A stretch of DNA of 8,561 nt from Pseudomonadota bacterium (GTDB lineage Bacteria; Pseudomonadota; Alphaproteobacteria; Rhizobiales; Rhizobiaceae). The translations under genes were made by a program, and so were the position numbers. The stretch spans positions 1 through 8,561 of the forward strand of contig JAEXXS010000325.1 in the NCBI GenBank assembly GCA_023451915.1, given 5' to 3'. Of this stretch, positions 6,591-8,561 are shown one piece after another. The notes under the pieces are model-generated. The model ran no database searches. It was not told the origin of the DNA and saw nothing but the letters and a program-made list of their open reading frames with translations. Every line of letters begins with the position of its first letter. Positions within the stretch are counted from its first letter, which is position 1.

Positions 6591-6610
6591 TGCGGGCAAA
6601 GCAGCCCGCA
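6591..6610 (-). other. Stem-loop at the predicted 5' end of the pseudoazurin mRNA
   Basis: TGCGGGC (6591-6597) and GCCCGCA (6604-6610) form a 7-bp perfect inverted repeat with a 6-nt loop. If transcription starts at 6609 as the promoter predicts, the message would open directly with this GC-rich hairpin, about 60 bases before the ribosome-binding site. A 5'-terminal hairpin can protect mRNA from 5'-end-dependent decay; that role is inferred here. There is no uridine tract, so a terminator is unlikely. Confidence 0.4.
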
Positions 6611-6615
6611 ATCGG

Positions 6616-6621
6616 AATCTA
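6616..6621 (-). promoter_or_regulatory. -10-like element of the pseudoazurin promoter
   Basis: TAGATT on the minus strand matches four of six TATAAT positions. Taking +1 as 6609, it covers -7 to -12 exactly, and the centre of the FNR-type box then falls at -41.5. This is the spacing of class II FNR-activated promoters. The predicted 5' leader is 79 nt. Confidence 0.55.
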
Positions 6622-6638
6622 GAGCGGGTGTTTCAGGT

Positions 6639-6662
6639 TTTCCTTGATTGCAATCAAGGAAA
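6639..6662. promoter_or_regulatory. FNR/FnrN/NnrR-type box in a 24-bp perfect palindrome
   Basis: Positions 6644-6657 read TTGATTGCAATCAA, an exact TTGAT-N4-ATCAA box for the Crp/Fnr superfamily. The symmetry extends to 12-bp arms (TTTCCTTGATTG and its complement). It begins two bases after the ydiJ stop codon and is centred 120 bp upstream of the pseudoazurin ATG. In alphaproteobacteria such boxes are read by FnrN/FixK-type oxygen sensors or NnrR-type nitric oxide sensors; which one acts here cannot be decided from the sequence. Confidence 0.85.
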
Positions 6663-6663
6663 C

Positions 6664-8561
6664 TTAAAACGTCGAGCCGTCGGGCATGACCATTTCATTG
6701 AGTATTTGCACCGGATGCCGGAGAGAACGGCTTTCAATCGCCTTGACCTGCGAGCGGCAGGAATAGCCGGTTGCCATGACGATATCCCCCTCGCCCGATG
6801 TGGCGAGAATACCATTCCAGCTCGCAGCGAACAGCTTTTCCGAAATCGGGCGATTGCGAACCTCGTGGCCGAACGTGCCCGCCATGCCGCAACAGCCCGT
6901 TTCCGGCACATCCAGCTCCACGCCGATCTGCTGGAATACAGATTTCCATTGTTTCATCGCGGAGGGAACATTGCTGCGCTCCGTGCAGTGTCCCAGCAGA
7001 CGCAGACGCTTTTCACGCGCCATGGTGTCAGCGCCGCGCAGACGGTGGCGATGAGCGTCCAGCCATTCCTGCACCAGATGCACCTCTGCCTTGATCCGCG
7101 CCGTCTCGACACCCTTATATTCGCTGCGATAGGTCAGCGTCATGGAAGGATCGAGACCGACCAGCGCAATGCCCATTTCCGCCAGTTCATTGAGATAGCG
7201 GATGGATTTCGATGCGGTTTTCTCGAAAGCGCCAAGATAGCCGTGAACGTGCAAAGCCTTGCCGTTCTGGTTGGGTGCCGCGAGATAAGGCGTAAAGCCC
7301 ATCTTGCGCGCCAATTGCAAAGCGGCCAGCCCGACAGCCGGGTCGAAATGGGCCGTGAAGGCATCCAGCACGAACACCACCGCCTGTTGCCGCTGCGCCT
7401 CCGACAGTTTGCGCATCCGCTCCGGCGTTGCGACAGTCACACCCATGCGCCGCGCTTCGCGCGCCAGCGACAGAGCAGGCATTTCCGGCAGCGCCGTCAG
7501 CCCGGCCCGGCGCATCAGTCCCTTACCCAGAGCCGACCCCACCCAGGCATTGTAAGCGGGCTTTAGCCGCGCAAACAAAGGCAGCGTGTTCTCGATGCTC
7601 GCCACCATCATATCCTTGATCGGGCGGGCATAGCGTCCATAGTAAATCTCGAGGAATTTGGCCCGGAAGGCCGGAACGCTGACCTTGACCGGGCACTGCC
7701 CCGCACAGGCTTTGCAGGCGAGGCAGCTATCCATCGCCTCGCGCACTTCATGCGAGAAATCGTTGCGATTGGCCGGGTTGATCGAGTTCCACAGCCGCGC
7801 AGGCAGCGTGCGGATTGCACCGGCGCTGCGGACCTGTCCGGCTTCCTTGCGCGGGTCTTTTCCGCTTTCCGCCATCAGGCGCAGCCATTCGCGCATCAGC
7901 GAAGCGCGACCCTTCGGCGAATAGCGGCGGTCGCGTGTCGCCTTGTAGGACGGGCACATCAGGCTCTGATCGTCGAAGTCGAAACAGGCGCCATTGCCGT
8001 TGCAATAGGCCGCATTGTCGAAGGCTTCGCGTATGTCCAGACCGATGATCCGGTCGAACTGGCCGCGCAGCGGTACTTCATCGATTTTCAGCAGCGCCTG
8101 CGAGGCGGGCGCTGCGATCTTGCCGGGATTGAGCCGGTTGCGCGGATCGAACAGGCCCTTGATTTCCTGCAGGCTTGGATAAAGCGCGCCGAAGAACTCG
8201 GGCACATATTCCGAACGCACACCCTTGCCGTGTTCGCCCCAAAGCACGCCGCCATATTTGCGCGTCAGCGCAACCACGCCATCGCTGATCTTGCGCACCA
8301 GCGGCTCGTGATCAGTCCGCGTTAGATCGAGCGCCGGGCGCACATGCAGCACGCCCGCATCGACATGGCCGAACATGCCATAGCTGAGGCCCTCGCCGTC
8401 CAGAAGCGCGCGGAATTCGCGAATATAGGCGGCAAGGTTTTCCGGCGGAACCGCCGTATCCTCGACGAAAGGCACCGGTCGCACCGGCCCGTCGACATTG
8501 CCGAGCAGACCGACCGAGCGCTTACGCATGGTCCAGATCGCCTCGATGTCCTTCGGATCGC
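6664..8561 (-). CDS. ydiJ: YdiJ-like FAD-linked oxidase with Fe-S and CCG domains (N-terminus cut by window edge)
   Basis: The frame is open through the right edge, giving 631 visible residues of a protein that in this family is about 1000 long; the FAD-binding N-terminal part lies outside. Numbering from the internal Met at 8529, the C-terminal FAD-oxidase domain shows FGHVDAGVLHVRP (53-65), GEHGKG (98-103) and LNPGKI (133-138). A two-cluster 4Fe-4S module follows: C176-x5-C-x9-CP (176-193) and C269-x2-C-x2-C-x3-CP (269-280). Two CCG-type cysteine regions appear near the C-terminus, with LGHC at 512-515, GCCG at 545-548 and a final Cys591. This is the architecture of E. coli YdiJ, reported as a D-2-hydroxyglutarate dehydrogenase; related FAD/Fe-S enzymes oxidise D-lactate or glycolate. 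A respiratory 2-hydroxyacid dehydrogenase is the safe call. All cluster cysteines are intact. Confidence 0.9.
   Translation of the reverse strand, partial: DPKDIEAIWTMRKRSVGLLGNVDGPVRPVPFVEDTAVPPENLAAYIREFRALLDGEGLSYGMFGHVDAGVLHVRPALDLTRTDHEPLVRKISDGVVALTRKYGGVLWGEHGKGVRSEYVPEFFGALYPSLQEIKGLFDPRNRLNPGKIAAPASQALLKIDEVPLRGQFDRIIGLDIREAFDNAAYCNGNGACFDFDDQSLMCPSYKATRDRRYSPKGRASLMREWLRLMAESGKDPRKEAGQVRSAGAIRTLPARLWNSINPANRNDFSHEVREAMDSCLACKACAGQCPVKVSVPAFRAKFLEIYYGRYARPIKDMMVASIENTLPLFARLKPAYNAWVGSALGKGLMRRAGLTALPEMPALSLAREARRMGVTVATPERMRKLSEAQRQQAVVFVLDAFTAHFDPAVGLAALQLARKMGFTPYLAAPNQNGKALHVHGYLGAFEKTASKSIRYLNELAEMGIALVGLDPSMTLTYRSEYKGVETARIKAEVHLVQEWLDAHRHRLRGADTMAREKRLRLLGHCTERSNVPSAMKQWKSVFQQIGVELDVPETGCCGMAGTFGHEVRNRPISEKLFAASWNGILATSGEGDIVMATGYSCRSQVKAIESRSLRHPVQILNEMVMPDGSTF

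Noticed and set aside
6531..6611. Extended pseudoazurin start at 6611
   Set aside because: It would put about 27 non-signal residues before a standard signal peptide, lies at or above the predicted transcription start, and lacks a ribosome-binding site.
6639..6662. Palindrome read as the ydiJ terminator
   Set aside because: The stem is AT-rich, has no proper loop unless the centre is opened, and is not followed by a uridine tract; the exact FNR-type consensus and promoter spacing explain it better.
6529..7566. Plus-strand open frame of 345 codons
   Set aside because: It is antisense to the pseudoazurin leader and to the conserved Fe-S/CCG part of ydiJ, with low-complexity Arg/His-rich translation and no family features.

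Overview
The window looks like chromosomal DNA of an alphaproteobacterium, most likely Rhizobiales and perhaps the Brucella/Ochrobactrum group. This is inferred from the moderately high G+C, codon use and gene families, not from a database match. The DNA is densely coded and of even composition. I see no insertion sequences, phage genes, CRISPR arrays, tRNAs or rRNAs.

Layout, left to right. (1) 1-781, minus strand: a LysR-type regulator cut off by the left edge, divergent from (2) 965-2167, plus strand: a 12-TM MFS efflux-type transporter. A LysR-type T-N11-A box lies in the gap between them. (3) 5975-2195, minus strand: a tightly coupled four-gene operon made of a CecR-like TetR repressor, an HlyD/YbhG-like adaptor, an ABC ATPase and an ABC-2 permease. 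Two of its junctions are ATGA overlaps and one is a 12-nt gap. This is a compact relative of E. coli cecR-ybhGFSR with one single-domain ATPase and one permease gene. Its promoter has a perfect -35 (TTGACA) and a 24-bp perfect palindrome spanning -10 to -35, and the spacing suggests a leaderless message. (4) 6530-6087, minus strand: a pseudoazurin (periplasmic type-1 copper protein) with all four copper ligands in the canonical positions. It is followed by a strong intrinsic terminator that sits directly against the tetR promoter. (5) 8561-6664, minus strand: the C-terminal two thirds of a YdiJ-like FAD/Fe-S dehydrogenase, cut off by the right edge.

The most informative non-coding feature is between ydiJ and pseudoazurin: a 24-bp perfect palindrome containing an exact FNR-type box (TTGAT-N4-ATCAA). 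It is placed so that a -10-like hexamer falls exactly where a class II (-41.5) FNR-dependent promoter needs it. Pseudoazurin is therefore probably induced at low oxygen or during denitrification, as expected for an electron donor to nitrite or nitrous oxide reductase.

Every gene belongs to a known family, and I found no clear undescribed system. The parts worth a second look are the regulatory architectures at about 5976-6050 and 6591-6662, and the reduced one-ATPase, one-permease form of the efflux operon.
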